A stretch of 6,499 bases of DNA from Candidatus Aminicenantota bacterium (GCA_030620255.1 JAUXFB010000084.1:1-6499), one strand, 5' to 3'. Shown: positions 1 to 6,499, numbered from the stretch's first letter. Numbers and translations are program-made. The notes: generated by a model not told the origin, from the letters alone.

Positions 1-93
1 GAGTGGTTTTTTAGAAGAACTAAAAAGTTCCAATTACTTGTTTGTTCTCTTGTTATTATAGTTGCGGTTTATATACAGATAATTATACATTAG
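1..93 (+). CDS. 3' end of a probable membrane protein (partial)
   Basis: Reading frame 1 is open from the left edge to a TAG at 91-93, giving 30 residues. They start with a basic stretch (RRTKK) followed by about 18 strongly hydrophobic residues (LLVCSLVIIVAVYIQIII) and a final His. This is the pattern of a C-terminal transmembrane helix with a positive cytoplasmic flank. The stop lies 30 bases before the xdhC start, which fits an upstream operon member. A transporter would make sense in this setting, but the fragment is too short to assign a family. Frame 2 is also open from the edge for 19 codons (stop at 59-61), so the frame choice is not certain. Confidence 0.4.
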   Translation, partial: EWFFRRTKKFQLLVCSLVIIVAVYIQIIIH

Positions 94-113
94 TTTTGTG
101 AAAGTCGATACCT

Positions 114-117
114 GGAG
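114..117 (+). promoter_or_regulatory. Shine-Dalgarno site for the TTG start of xdhC
   Basis: GGAG lies 6 bases before the TTG at 124-126. No ATG or GTG in the same frame is nearby, and the first internal in-frame ATG (codon 38) falls inside the conserved N-terminal domain. This site therefore decides for the TTG start. Confidence 0.6.
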
Positions 118-123
118 AAAAAT

Positions 124-945
124 TTGAAAAATATCTATGAGAAAATTGCAATACTTAAAAGAGAGGGCAAAGAATTTGTTGTTATAACCGTTGTTGAAAA
201 AAAGGGTCATGTGCCTTCACAGATTCAGTCAAAGATGGTTGTTTTAAAAGATGGCAAGAAAACAGGAACAATAGGAGGAGGATTACTTGAATATGATGCT
301 GAAAAATTAGCTGTAAAGATATTTGAAACAAAAGAGCCGATATTAAAAAAATACTCTTTGAATAAAGACAATGAAATAATTGATGCTGAAAAGTCTGGTA
401 TGATATGTGGTGGAAATGTCACACTCTTTTTTGAATATATAGGGTTGGATGAAACTCTCTTTATTTTTGGAGCAGGTCACGTAAGCCGCTCACTCATATA
501 TCATGTAAAAAACCTCGATTTTTCAATTTATGTTATTGATAATAGAGAAGAATATATTCAAAACATAGAGGGTGTTCAAAATAAAATCTGTGGCAGATAT
601 TCGGAAATTATTGAGAAAAAAAGGATTAATCTGAATAAAGCATACATTGTTATAGCAACTCATAACCATGAACACGATTATGAAGTATTAAAAGGGATCT
701 ATAAAAGTGATTATACTCCCAAATATATTGGTTTGGTTGCTTCGAAAAAAAAGGGTGTATGGATGATAGAAAGATTAAAAAAAGAGGTAAAGAAGAAAAT
801 TGACTTAAAAATTCTTTATACCCCAGCTGGTCTTAATATAGGAGGGAAAGAACTCAATGAAATTGCAATTTCAATAATTTCTGAGATTCAGGCTGTTAGG
901 TATGAGAAAAAAAATCTTCAACACCTTTCTTTTACAGGGAAATAA
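124..945 (+). CDS. xdhC: XdhC-family molybdenum hydroxylase maturation protein
   Basis: This is a 273-residue protein of the XdhC/CoxI family. Known members bind molybdenum cofactor in the cytoplasm, support its sulfuration and hand it to xanthine dehydrogenase-type enzymes. The N-terminal XdhC_CoxI domain shows a KKGHVP stretch (26-31), KMVV (37-40), the signature GTIGGG..E (48-56) and a conserved-looking Cys in MICGG (C95). The C-terminal Rossmann domain starts with FGAGHV (115-120), followed by ATHNHEHDYEVL (178-189) and the family end motif TPAGLNIGG (233-241). The length is normal. Translation starts at TTG behind a GGAG site. The P-R usual after the first glycine motif reads P-S (31-32), a variation I think occurs in clostridial-type paralogues. 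The NTPase gene follows after 4 bases. It could be a paralogue of XdhC proper (YqeB or PucA type); the family call is firm, while the exact client enzyme is inferred. Confidence 0.88.
   Translation: MKNIYEKIAILKREGKEFVVITVVEKKGHVPSQIQSKMVVLKDGKKTGTIGGGLLEYDAEKLAVKIFETKEPILKKYSLNKDNEIIDAEKSGMICGGNVTLFFEYIGLDETLFIFGAGHVSRSLIYHVKNLDFSIYVIDNREEYIQNIEGVQNKICGRYSEIIEKKRINLNKAYIVIATHNHEHDYEVLKGIYKSDYTPKYIGLVASKKKGVWMIERLKKEVKKKIDLKILYTPAGLNIGGKELNEIAISIISEIQAVRYEKKNLQHLSFTGK
936..940 (+). promoter_or_regulatory. Shine-Dalgarno site for the NTPase start at 950
   Basis: AGGGA stands 9 bases before the ATG at 950, inside the last codons of xdhC. It favours 950 over the earlier in-frame ATG at 902, which lacks a comparable site and would add 16 residues ahead of the P-loop strand. 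Confidence 0.6.
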
Positions 946-949
946 TATA

Positions 950-1438
950 ATGGTATGGATAATTTCAGGAAGAACAAATAGCGGAAAAACAGAAAAAATC
1001 GAATCTATTTTCAATGAAAAGGGCGGAGATGGTATTGTATCAAAAAAGATTTTCAAAAATACAACTTTTATTGGTTACGAAATTCAAAGACTATCAACAA
1101 AAAAAAGGCTTCCTCTTGCATGGATTAAAGGATATGAGACATCACAATGTGATGAGATATTTACTTTTCGAAGATTTAGCTTTTCATCAAAGGCATTTCT
1201 CTTTGCACAAGATGTATGTGATGCGATCTTGCAAAAGAATATTTCCCCAATTTATATTGATGAAATCGGATATATTGAACTGAATAATCGTGGTTTTGCA
1301 CCATTTCTTAAAAAAGCACTCGAAAGTAAAAGAGAACTTTATATAACTGTGAGAAAATGGTTAGTTTCTGAAATTATTGAAACATTTGCAATCCAAGATT
1401 ATCAAATTATTGACTTATCAAAAGGAGCAATAACTTAA
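950..1438 (+). CDS. THEP1-like P-loop nucleoside-triphosphatase
   Basis: A small protein of 162 residues built around one P-loop NTPase domain. The beta strand VWIIS leads straight into Walker A GRTNSGKT (7-14). A Walker B strand IYIDEIGYIEL (101-111) carries the acidic pair D104-E105 and the DEIG..E signature typical of the THEP1/NTPase_1 group. Characterised THEP1 proteins hydrolyse NTPs in vitro, but their cellular role is unknown. The middle part (about residues 40-90) is less typical and has two Cys. No membrane segment or signal is visible, so it is probably cytoplasmic. I chose ATG 950 because of the AGGGA site and because the P-loop then starts at the usual distance from the N-terminus. 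An in-frame ATG at 902 is possible and would overlap xdhC by 44 bases. The position 4 bases behind xdhC and 23 bases before ygeY suggests a job in cofactor maturation or purine breakdown; this is inference. It does not look like YqeC, the usual extra protein of selenium-linked clusters. Confidence 0.8.
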   Translation: MVWIISGRTNSGKTEKIESIFNEKGGDGIVSKKIFKNTTFIGYEIQRLSTKKRLPLAWIKGYETSQCDEIFTFRRFSFSSKAFLFAQDVCDAILQKNISPIYIDEIGYIELNNRGFAPFLKKALESKRELYITVRKWLVSEIIETFAIQDYQIIDLSKGAIT

Positions 1439-1461
1439 TTTTTAATTAATGGAGATCTAAA

Positions 1462-2655
1462 ATGAATTCAATAACAGAAAAAATCTTAAAGATGGCAGAA
1501 AATTATAGGGATTACACAAGCAGAAATCTTTCAAAACTTGTACAAATCCCTTCAACAAGTGGTAATGAAAAGCAAGTTATTCTTGAATTGAAAAAAATGA
1601 TGGAGGAGGTAGGCTTTGAAGAGGTTAAAATTGATGGCCTGGGAAATATCATTGGATGCATTGGAAATGGGAAAAAAGTGCTGGCAATAGATGCACATAT
1701 AGATACTGTTGATGTAGGAAATTTAAAGAACTGGGATTTTGACCCTTTTTCAGGAGAAATAAAAGAGGGATTTGTTCTTGGTAGGGGAAGTGTTGATCAG
1801 AAAGGAGGAGCTGCTGCTTTTATAACTGCTGGAAAGATCTTGAAAGAACTTGGTGTGAACAATAATGTCAAGGTCTATTTTGTTGGTAGTGTAATGGAAG
1901 AGGATTGTGAGGGTTTATGCTGGAAGTATGTTATTGAAGAGGACAAAATAAATCCAGATATTGTTATAAGCACTGAACCCACTGCTCTTAATATTTACAG
2001 AGGACATAGAGGGAGAATGGAGATTGAGGTAACATTTGATGGCATCTCTGCTCATGGATCTGTACCAGAGAGAGGTAGGAATGCCGTTTATATGGCTTCA
2101 CGTATCTCTCTTGAAATAGAGAATTTGAATAAAGGATTAAAAAAGGATGAATTTCTTGGGAAAGGGACTGCTGTTGTTACCCAGCTTGTTTCAAAAACTC
2201 CATCTCTTTGTGCTGTTCCAGATTATGCAAAGATACATATTGACAGGAGATTAACCTGGGGAGAGAGCAAAGAAACAGCTCTAAAAGAAATTACAGATAT
2301 TGTTGATAGCAGTAATTCTAAAGTTAAGTTATTATATTATGAAAAGAAATCCTACACAGGCCTAAAATATAGTATGGAAAAGTATTTTCCAACATGGAGA
2401 CTTCCTGAAAATCATCCTGCAATTCTCTTTGCTGCTGAAGTTTACAGATCACTCTTTAGAAATGAACCAAAGATAGACAAATGGACATTTTCTACAAATG
2501 GAGTCACTATTAACGGGATTTATAATATTCCAGTTATTGGTTTTGGCCCAGGAAATGAAGTTATGGCTCACGCTCCAAATGAAAAGGTAGAAATTGATGA
2601 TCTGGTAAAAGCATCAGCATTCTATGCTCTTTATCCATTTCTTATGCAGGGTTAA
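1462..2655 (+). CDS. ygeY: YgeY-type M20 family metallohydrolase
   Basis: A 397-residue cytoplasmic zinc hydrolase of the M20/ArgE/DapE peptidase family, the usual size for YgeY. The di-metal site can be read directly: H79 and the following D81 in DAHIDTV, bridging D112 in GRGSVDQKGG, catalytic E146 and ligand E147 in VMEEDCEG, E172 in STEPT and H370 in MAHAPNE. The lid (dimerisation) domain begins near 180 and includes the conserved SAHGSVPERG segment with H198. These segments, with RGHRGRMEI (180-188), resemble the selenium-metabolism-linked YgeY group more than ArgE or DapE. The ATG has GGAG 7 bases upstream (1451-1454). The gene ends 19 bases before ygeW. Members sit in anaerobic purine and urate degradation clusters, where the likely task is hydrolysis of a ureido or carbamoyl-amino acid intermediate. 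That substrate is inferred from context and from reports on gut bacterial clusters, not from the sequence. A generic deacylase is the alternative. Confidence 0.9.
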   Translation: MNSITEKILKMAENYRDYTSRNLSKLVQIPSTSGNEKQVILELKKMMEEVGFEEVKIDGLGNIIGCIGNGKKVLAIDAHIDTVDVGNLKNWDFDPFSGEIKEGFVLGRGSVDQKGGAAAFITAGKILKELGVNNNVKVYFVGSVMEEDCEGLCWKYVIEEDKINPDIVISTEPTALNIYRGHRGRMEIEVTFDGISAHGSVPERGRNAVYMASRISLEIENLNKGLKKDEFLGKGTAVVTQLVSKTPSLCAVPDYAKIHIDRRLTWGESKETALKEITDIVDSSNSKVKLLYYEKKSYTGLKYSMEKYFPTWRLPENHPAILFAAEVYRSLFRNEPKIDKWTFSTNGVTINGIYNIPVIGFGPGNEVMAHAPNEKVEIDDLVKASAFYALYPFLMQG

Positions 2656-2664
2656 GATTTCAAG

Positions 2665-2670
2665 AGGAGG
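2665..2670 (+). promoter_or_regulatory. Strong Shine-Dalgarno site for ygeW
   Basis: AGGAGG, the full consensus, lies in the 19-base gap after ygeY and 4 bases before ATG 2675. It fixes the ygeW start there; the frame is open further upstream to an ATG at 2624, but that would overlap ygeY and add 17 atypical residues. Confidence 0.75.
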
Positions 2671-2674
2671 TAAA

Positions 2675-3868
2675 ATGAAAGAATTTAAAAAAATAATAGA
2701 ACAGATCAAAGAATTAAACTCCCTTCTTTTTCAAAATGATTTTCTTCTTACATGGGAGAGATCAATTGATGAACTAAAGATGGTTCTATTGGTTGCAGAA
2801 GCATTGAGATATCTAAGAGAAAACAATATTTCAATGAGATGTTTTGATTCAGGTCTTGCTATTTCTCATTTCAAAGATAAATCAACAAGAACAAGATTTG
2901 CCTTTGCATCTGCAGCCAGTTCTCTTGGGCTTGCTCTACAGGACATTGATGAATCTACTACTCAAATAGCACATTCTGAAACTGTAAGAGAAACATCAAA
3001 TATGATCTCCTTTTTTGCAGAAGTTATTGGGATTCGTGATGATATTTACTTGAATCTTGGCCATAACTACATGAAAGAAGTCTCAGAAGCAATTGAAGAT
3101 GGATTTAGAGAAGGTGTTCTTCTGCGAAGACCCGGGGTTATTAATCTTCAGAGTGACCTTGATCATCCTACTCAGACCCTTTCAGATTTGCTTTATCTTA
3201 AAAAACATTATGGTACTTTGGAGAACCTGAGGGGAAAAAAGATTGCCGTAACCTGGGCATATTCTCCCTCTTATGGCAAACCTCTCTCAGTTCCTCAGGG
3301 ATTAATAACTCTTATGACTCGTTTTGGTATGGATGTTATATTAGCATATCCCAAAGGCTATAATCTTGTTCCTGAAACAATTAAAATTGCAGAGAAGAAT
3401 GCTATTAAAAGTGAAGGAAAGTTTTATATTGAAGATTCAATTGAGCATGCTTTTAAAGAGGCAGATATAGTTTATCCAAAAAGTTGGGCTCCTTATAATG
3501 TTATGAGAAAAAGAACAGAATTATTGAAGAGCAGAGATTTTAAAGAACTAGAAATTCTTGAGCGAAGATGTTTAAAGGAAAACATGAAATATAGAGACTG
3601 GGAATGTGACAAAGAAAAAATGAGATTGACAAAAAATAATAATGCTTTGTATATGCACTGTTTACCAGCAGATATTAGCAGTGTCTCTTGTGAGAATGGT
3701 GAGGTGTCAAAGGAAGTATTTGAAAAACACAGGATATCCACATATCTTGAAGCAGAAAATAAGCCCTATATTATTGCCTCAATGATATTGAACAGTGCTT
3801 TTAAAGACCCAGCTCGAGTACTTGAAAAGATTATAAAAAGAAATACAAAACAATTAATAGTGTCTTGA
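2675..3868 (+). CDS. ygeW: YgeW-type knotted carbamoyltransferase
   Basis: A 397-residue member of the aspartate/ornithine transcarbamylase superfamily, of the YgeW group. All carbamoyl-phosphate motifs are intact: KSTRTRF (69-75), DHPTQTLSDL (163-172) and MHCLPAD (327-333). The long insert before HCLP (about 285-320) and the overall length match YgeW rather than the shorter ArgF (about 330 residues). YgeW of E. coli is known structurally as a trimeric transcarbamylase with a trefoil knot that accepts neither ornithine nor aspartate well. In purine-degradation clusters it is thought to work catabolically on a ureido compound derived from urate (2,3-diureidopropionate type), with phosphate, to yield carbamoyl phosphate that carbamate kinase can turn into ATP. 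That role is context-based here, since no carbamate kinase gene is visible. It follows ygeY by 19 bases and precedes ygfK by 38. ygeX, which separates ygeW from ygeY in E. coli, is missing between them. Confidence 0.93.
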   Translation: MKEFKKIIEQIKELNSLLFQNDFLLTWERSIDELKMVLLVAEALRYLRENNISMRCFDSGLAISHFKDKSTRTRFAFASAASSLGLALQDIDESTTQIAHSETVRETSNMISFFAEVIGIRDDIYLNLGHNYMKEVSEAIEDGFREGVLLRRPGVINLQSDLDHPTQTLSDLLYLKKHYGTLENLRGKKIAVTWAYSPSYGKPLSVPQGLITLMTRFGMDVILAYPKGYNLVPETIKIAEKNAIKSEGKFYIEDSIEHAFKEADIVYPKSWAPYNVMRKRTELLKSRDFKELEILERRCLKENMKYRDWECDKEKMRLTKNNNALYMHCLPADISSVSCENGEVSKEVFEKHRISTYLEAENKPYIIASMILNSAFKDPARVLEKIIKRNTKQLIVS

Positions 3869-3906
3869 AATTAATTTTAAAAATCAAATAGGATTTAAGA
3901 TAGAAA

Positions 3907-6499
3907 ATGTCGGATAAACTTTTTCCCCTTCCAATAGACAGACTATATAAATGGATAATTGAAGAAGAAGAAAAATACGGAACTATTTTTGGTTTAAGTA
4001 AAGACCAGTTTTTCATTCCTTCAAGCACAGACACATACAAAATTCAAATAAATGGCAGTGTCCAGGAAACACCAATAGGAGTTGCAGCCGGACCACACAC
4101 ACAGATGTCTCAAAATATAATCTCAGCCTGGCTCACAGGAGCAAGACATATTGAACTTAAGACAGTTCAGTATAATGACAGGATAGAAGTTACAAAACCC
4201 TGTATTGATATTGAAGATGAGGGATACAACTGTGAATGGTCTCAAGAATTGAGAATAGAGGATAGTTTCAATCAATATCTGAATGCATGGATTCTTATTC
4301 ATCTTCTGAGAAATAGATTTAAATGGAACAAAGATAAAAAAAACGGGTTTATTTTTAATGTTAGCATTGGTTATGGTCTTCAAAGCATTTTAAGTAAAAA
4401 GATTCAATGGTTTCTTGATAAATGTGATAATTGTGCAGCTGATATTGAGGGGAAAAGAGAGAAATTGCTCAAATTCTATCCTGAAGTAAAAGAAATTGTG
4501 ATTCCAGAAAGAATGTCAAATAGTTTCACTTTATCCTTAATGCATGGCTCTCCTCCAGAAGAAATTGAACAAATAGGACGTTACCTGATTGAAGAGAGAA
4601 GACTTAACACTTCAATAAAGTTGAATCCCACTTTACTCGGAATGAGTAGATTGAGGGAAATTTTAAATGAGAAACTTGGCTACAGAGTAATAGTACCGGA
4701 TGCAGCATTTAAACATGATTTAAAATACGATGATGCACTAAAAATAATAGATTCTCTTAAAAGTATAAGTAAAAAAAACAATGTAAGTTTCAGAATAAAG
4801 TTAACAAACACATTAGAAACAATTAACTTGAGAAAAACTTTACCTGAAAAAGAAGAAATTATATATATGAGCGGCAGAGCACTTCATCCAATAGCAGTTA
4901 ATCTTGCAGCAAAATTGCAAAACGATTTTAAGGGTGAGCTTGACATCTCTTTTGCAGGTGGAGTTGATTATTTAAATATCTGTGATGTAATTGCCTGTGG
5001 TATGTTACCTGTAACTGTTTGTTCTGATATTTTAAAACCTGGAGGTTATTATCGTTTGCAACAATACCTGGAAAAAATTGAAATTGAATTAGAAAAATTC
5101 GAAGCTTCAAATATTTATGAATACATTAAAAACAAAGCAGGTAATAAGAAAGATGATTTGAATACTGCTGCCCTGAAAAATTTAAAAGCCTATGCTGAAA
5201 AAAGTATTGAACAAAAGTATTATAAAAAAGAATTCTTTCCTGATAAGAATATAAAGGGGTACAAAGAATTAACCTATTTTGACTGTATTTCAGCTCCATG
5301 TGTAGAACAGTGTGCTACTGACCAGAATATTCCAGAGTACCTTTATCTGACTTCAAGAAGAGATTATAAGGAAGCTCTTCAGACAATTTTGAAAACAAAC
5401 GCTTTCCCCTCAGTAACAGCTTTAATCTGTGACCATCTGTGTCAACAGAGATGCACAAGAATTAATTATGATAATCCTATCATGATAAAGGACATAAAGA
5501 GATTTATATCTGAAAAAAGTAGATTTAAGGAATTGAAAAATAGGGTTAATAAAAAAATCAGCACAAAAGTTGCAATCATTGGAGCAGGACCTTCTGGGCT
5601 CTCATGTGCCTATTTTCTAGTACTTGAAGGTTTTCAAGTTGAAGTATTTGAAGCACGCTCATTTGCTGGAGGAATGCTTTCTTATGTTATTCCTAAATTC
5701 AGACTTCCTGCAGAAAAGATAGCCCGGGATATAAAGAGAATTGAAGGGCTTGGTGTTAAGATCCACTATAACACAAAGGTACATAGACAATTATTTGAGA
5801 AATTAAAAAGAGAGTATGATTTTATATACATCTCTTCTGGTGCTCAGAAAAGCAAGAGGTTGTGGATTGAAGGAGAGGAATCAAGTAAAATTACTGATGC
5901 TCTGACCTTTCTCTCACAAATTAAAACAGGAGAAAATATTTCACATGGCAAAGATATAGCAATCGTTGGAGGAGGAAATAGTGCAATAGATGCTGCAAGA
6001 ACAGCATTAATGATAAACAAAAACAGGGGTAATGTAACGATTATTTACAGGAGAAGCAGAAATGAGATGCCAGCAGACAAGGATGAGGTTGCAGCAGCCT
6101 TTAATGAGGGTGTTAGACTCCTTGAATTAACAGCCCTGTCAAAGATAGAAGAGGTTGATGGAAGGATTGAACTTAAATGTTGTAAAATGAGATTGGGAGA
6201 AATGGATGAAACATCTCGACCAGAGCCTATTAAAATAGAGGGTTCAGAGTTTGAGCTTGTTTTTGATTTTTTGATCTATGCAATAGGCCAAAATGCTGAT
6301 ATAGATTTTTTCAAAAAAAATAACAAGGAGAGCAAAAATATTTTCATTGGTGGTGATGCTTTTCGTGGATCATCAACATTGATAAATGCAGTTGGAGATG
6401 GGAAAAAATGTGCTGAAAAGATTATAAAAGCAGCAAAGAAAAAGAAAATATTAAAAAATGTTAATATAAAAAAAGAATTGAGCCATTCAGATTTGATCA
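3907..6499 (+). CDS. ygfK: YgfK-type flavin/Fe-S oxidoreductase (3' end beyond the window)
   Basis: The frame is open for 864 codons to the right edge; YgfK proteins are usually a little over 1000 residues, so the C-terminus is outside. Residues 1 to about 400 form a DHOD-like FMN barrel: AAGPHTQ (60-66), IELKTVQ (82-88), MHGSPP (212-217), KLNPTLLG (238-245), MSGRALHP (321-328) and the phosphate-binding AGGV (350-353). Next are Cys sets for GltD-type [4Fe-4S] clusters: C460, C465, C469 and C508, C512, C516. A GltD-like part follows, with FAD fingerprint IIGAGPSG (557-564) and NAD(P)H site VGGGNSAID (687-695). The C-terminal ferredoxin-like Cys motifs expected in the family are not reached; the last visible stretch is a Lys-rich linker. 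The name 'putative selenate reductase' comes from E. coli genetics, but the layout resembles dihydropyrimidine dehydrogenase and suggests reduction of an oxopurine. S215 stands where I expect Cys. A TAG directly upstream (3901-3903) makes ATG 3907 the first possible start; its ribosome site is weak (AGGA 3890-3893, 13 bases away). Confidence 0.93.
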   Translation, partial: MSDKLFPLPIDRLYKWIIEEEEKYGTIFGLSKDQFFIPSSTDTYKIQINGSVQETPIGVAAGPHTQMSQNIISAWLTGARHIELKTVQYNDRIEVTKPCIDIEDEGYNCEWSQELRIEDSFNQYLNAWILIHLLRNRFKWNKDKKNGFIFNVSIGYGLQSILSKKIQWFLDKCDNCAADIEGKREKLLKFYPEVKEIVIPERMSNSFTLSLMHGSPPEEIEQIGRYLIEERRLNTSIKLNPTLLGMSRLREILNEKLGYRVIVPDAAFKHDLKYDDALKIIDSLKSISKKNNVSFRIKLTNTLETINLRKTLPEKEEIIYMSGRALHPIAVNLAAKLQNDFKGELDISFAGGVDYLNICDVIACGMLPVTVCSDILKPGGYYRLQQYLEKIEIELEKFEASNIYEYIKNKAGNKKDDLNTAALKNLKAYAEKSIEQKYYKKEFFPDKNIKGYKELTYFDCISAPCVEQCATDQNIPEYLYLTSRRDYKEALQTILKTNAFPSVTALICDHLCQQRCTRINYDNPIMIKDIKRFISEKSRFKELKNRVNKKISTKVAIIGAGPSGLSCAYFLVLEGFQVEVFEARSFAGGMLSYVIPKFRLPAEKIARDIKRIEGLGVKIHYNTKVHRQLFEKLKREYDFIYISSGAQKSKRLWIEGEESSKITDALTFLSQIKTGENISHGKDIAIVGGGNSAIDAARTALMINKNRGNVTIIYRRSRNEMPADKDEVAAAFNEGVRLLELTALSKIEEVDGRIELKCCKMRLGEMDETSRPEPIKIEGSEFELVFDFLIYAIGQNADIDFFKKNNKESKNIFIGGDAFRGSSTLINAVGDGKKCAEKIIKAAKKKKILKNVNIKKELSHSDLI

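Noticed and set aside
62..89. Possible promoter: TTGCGG at 62-67 and TATACA at 84-89, 16 bases apart
   Set aside because: Only 3 of 6 and 4 of 6 consensus matches in very AT-rich DNA, and it overlaps the probable upstream coding tail; chance is a good explanation.
902..949. Longer NTPase start at ATG 902
   Set aside because: It lacks a good ribosome site, overlaps xdhC by 44 bases, and adds residues ahead of a P-loop strand that normally starts the protein; 950 has AGGGA at a good distance.
1435..1449. Inverted repeat TTAATT-TTT-AATTAA at the end of the NTPase gene
   Set aside because: A stem of six A-T pairs without GC and without a following T-run is too weak for a terminator; it is expected in AT-rich DNA.
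3869..3906. Gap between ygeW and ygfK considered for a terminator or internal promoter
   Set aside because: No hairpin and no convincing -35/-10 pair; it looks like a plain AT-rich spacer.
3493..5110. Minus-strand open frames within ygeW and ygfK (3493-3741, 3831-4040, 4123-4383, 4928-5110)
   Set aside because: They lie opposite strongly conserved coding sequence, have low-complexity hydrophobic or Gln/His-rich translations and no recognisable domain; they are shadows.
6421..6480. Lys-rich, A-rich stretch near the right edge as a sign of frameshift or gene end
   Set aside because: The frame stays open through it to 6499, and it falls where a linker to the C-terminal Fe-S part is expected.
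3907..6499. In-frame TGA as selenocysteine in the selenium-linked ygfK gene
   Set aside because: I read every codon through the edge and found no in-frame stop of any kind, so nothing here suggests selenocysteine; any selenium link would be through a cofactor on another enzyme.
1..6499. CRISPR array, tRNA or rRNA genes, insertion sequences, long direct repeats
   Set aside because: None seen by eye; nearly the whole window is coding and the gaps are too short.

Overview
The window is one same-strand gene block from what looks like an anaerobic, low-GC bacterium. By eye it is about two-thirds A+T, Arg is mostly AGA/AGG, Ile is often ATA, and most starts have a recognisable Shine-Dalgarno site. 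I cannot name the genus. The genes are accessory catabolic genes of the purine/selenium-linked molybdenum hydroxylase type, known from the E. coli yge/ygf region and from anaerobic purine-degradation clusters of gut bacteria.

Layout, all on the + strand: (1) a hydrophobic C-terminal tail of a probable membrane protein ending at 93; (2) an XdhC-family molybdenum-hydroxylase maturation factor, TTG start, 124-945; (3) a small THEP1-like P-loop NTPase, 950-1438; (4) the M20-family metallohydrolase YgeY, 1462-2655; (5) the transcarbamylase YgeW, 2675-3868; (6) a long YgfK flavin/iron-sulfur oxidoreductase, 3907 to the right edge and still open there. Gaps between genes are 30, 4, 23, 19 and 38 bases. 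None holds a convincing promoter or terminator, so the block is probably one transcript that starts upstream of the window.

Likely joint role (inference from families): XdhC, perhaps helped by the NTPase, matures a molybdenum hydroxylase encoded elsewhere, which oxidises purines to xanthine or urate. YgfK resembles dihydropyrimidine dehydrogenase with its two halves in swapped order, so it is a good candidate for reducing the oxopurine ring. After ring opening by a hydantoinase-type enzyme not seen here, YgeY and YgeW would remove the ureido groups. YgeW working in reverse would give carbamoyl phosphate for ATP formation by carbamate kinase. The usual partners ygeX, hyuA, ssnA, xdhD and carbamate kinase are absent from the window and may lie outside it.

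The points most worth a second look are: a Ser at the position of the expected catalytic Cys in the DHOD-like half of YgfK; the NTPase wedged 4 bases behind xdhC; an A8 run at the xdhC/NTPase junction that could allow a fused product; and a gene order without ygeX between ygeY and ygeW.
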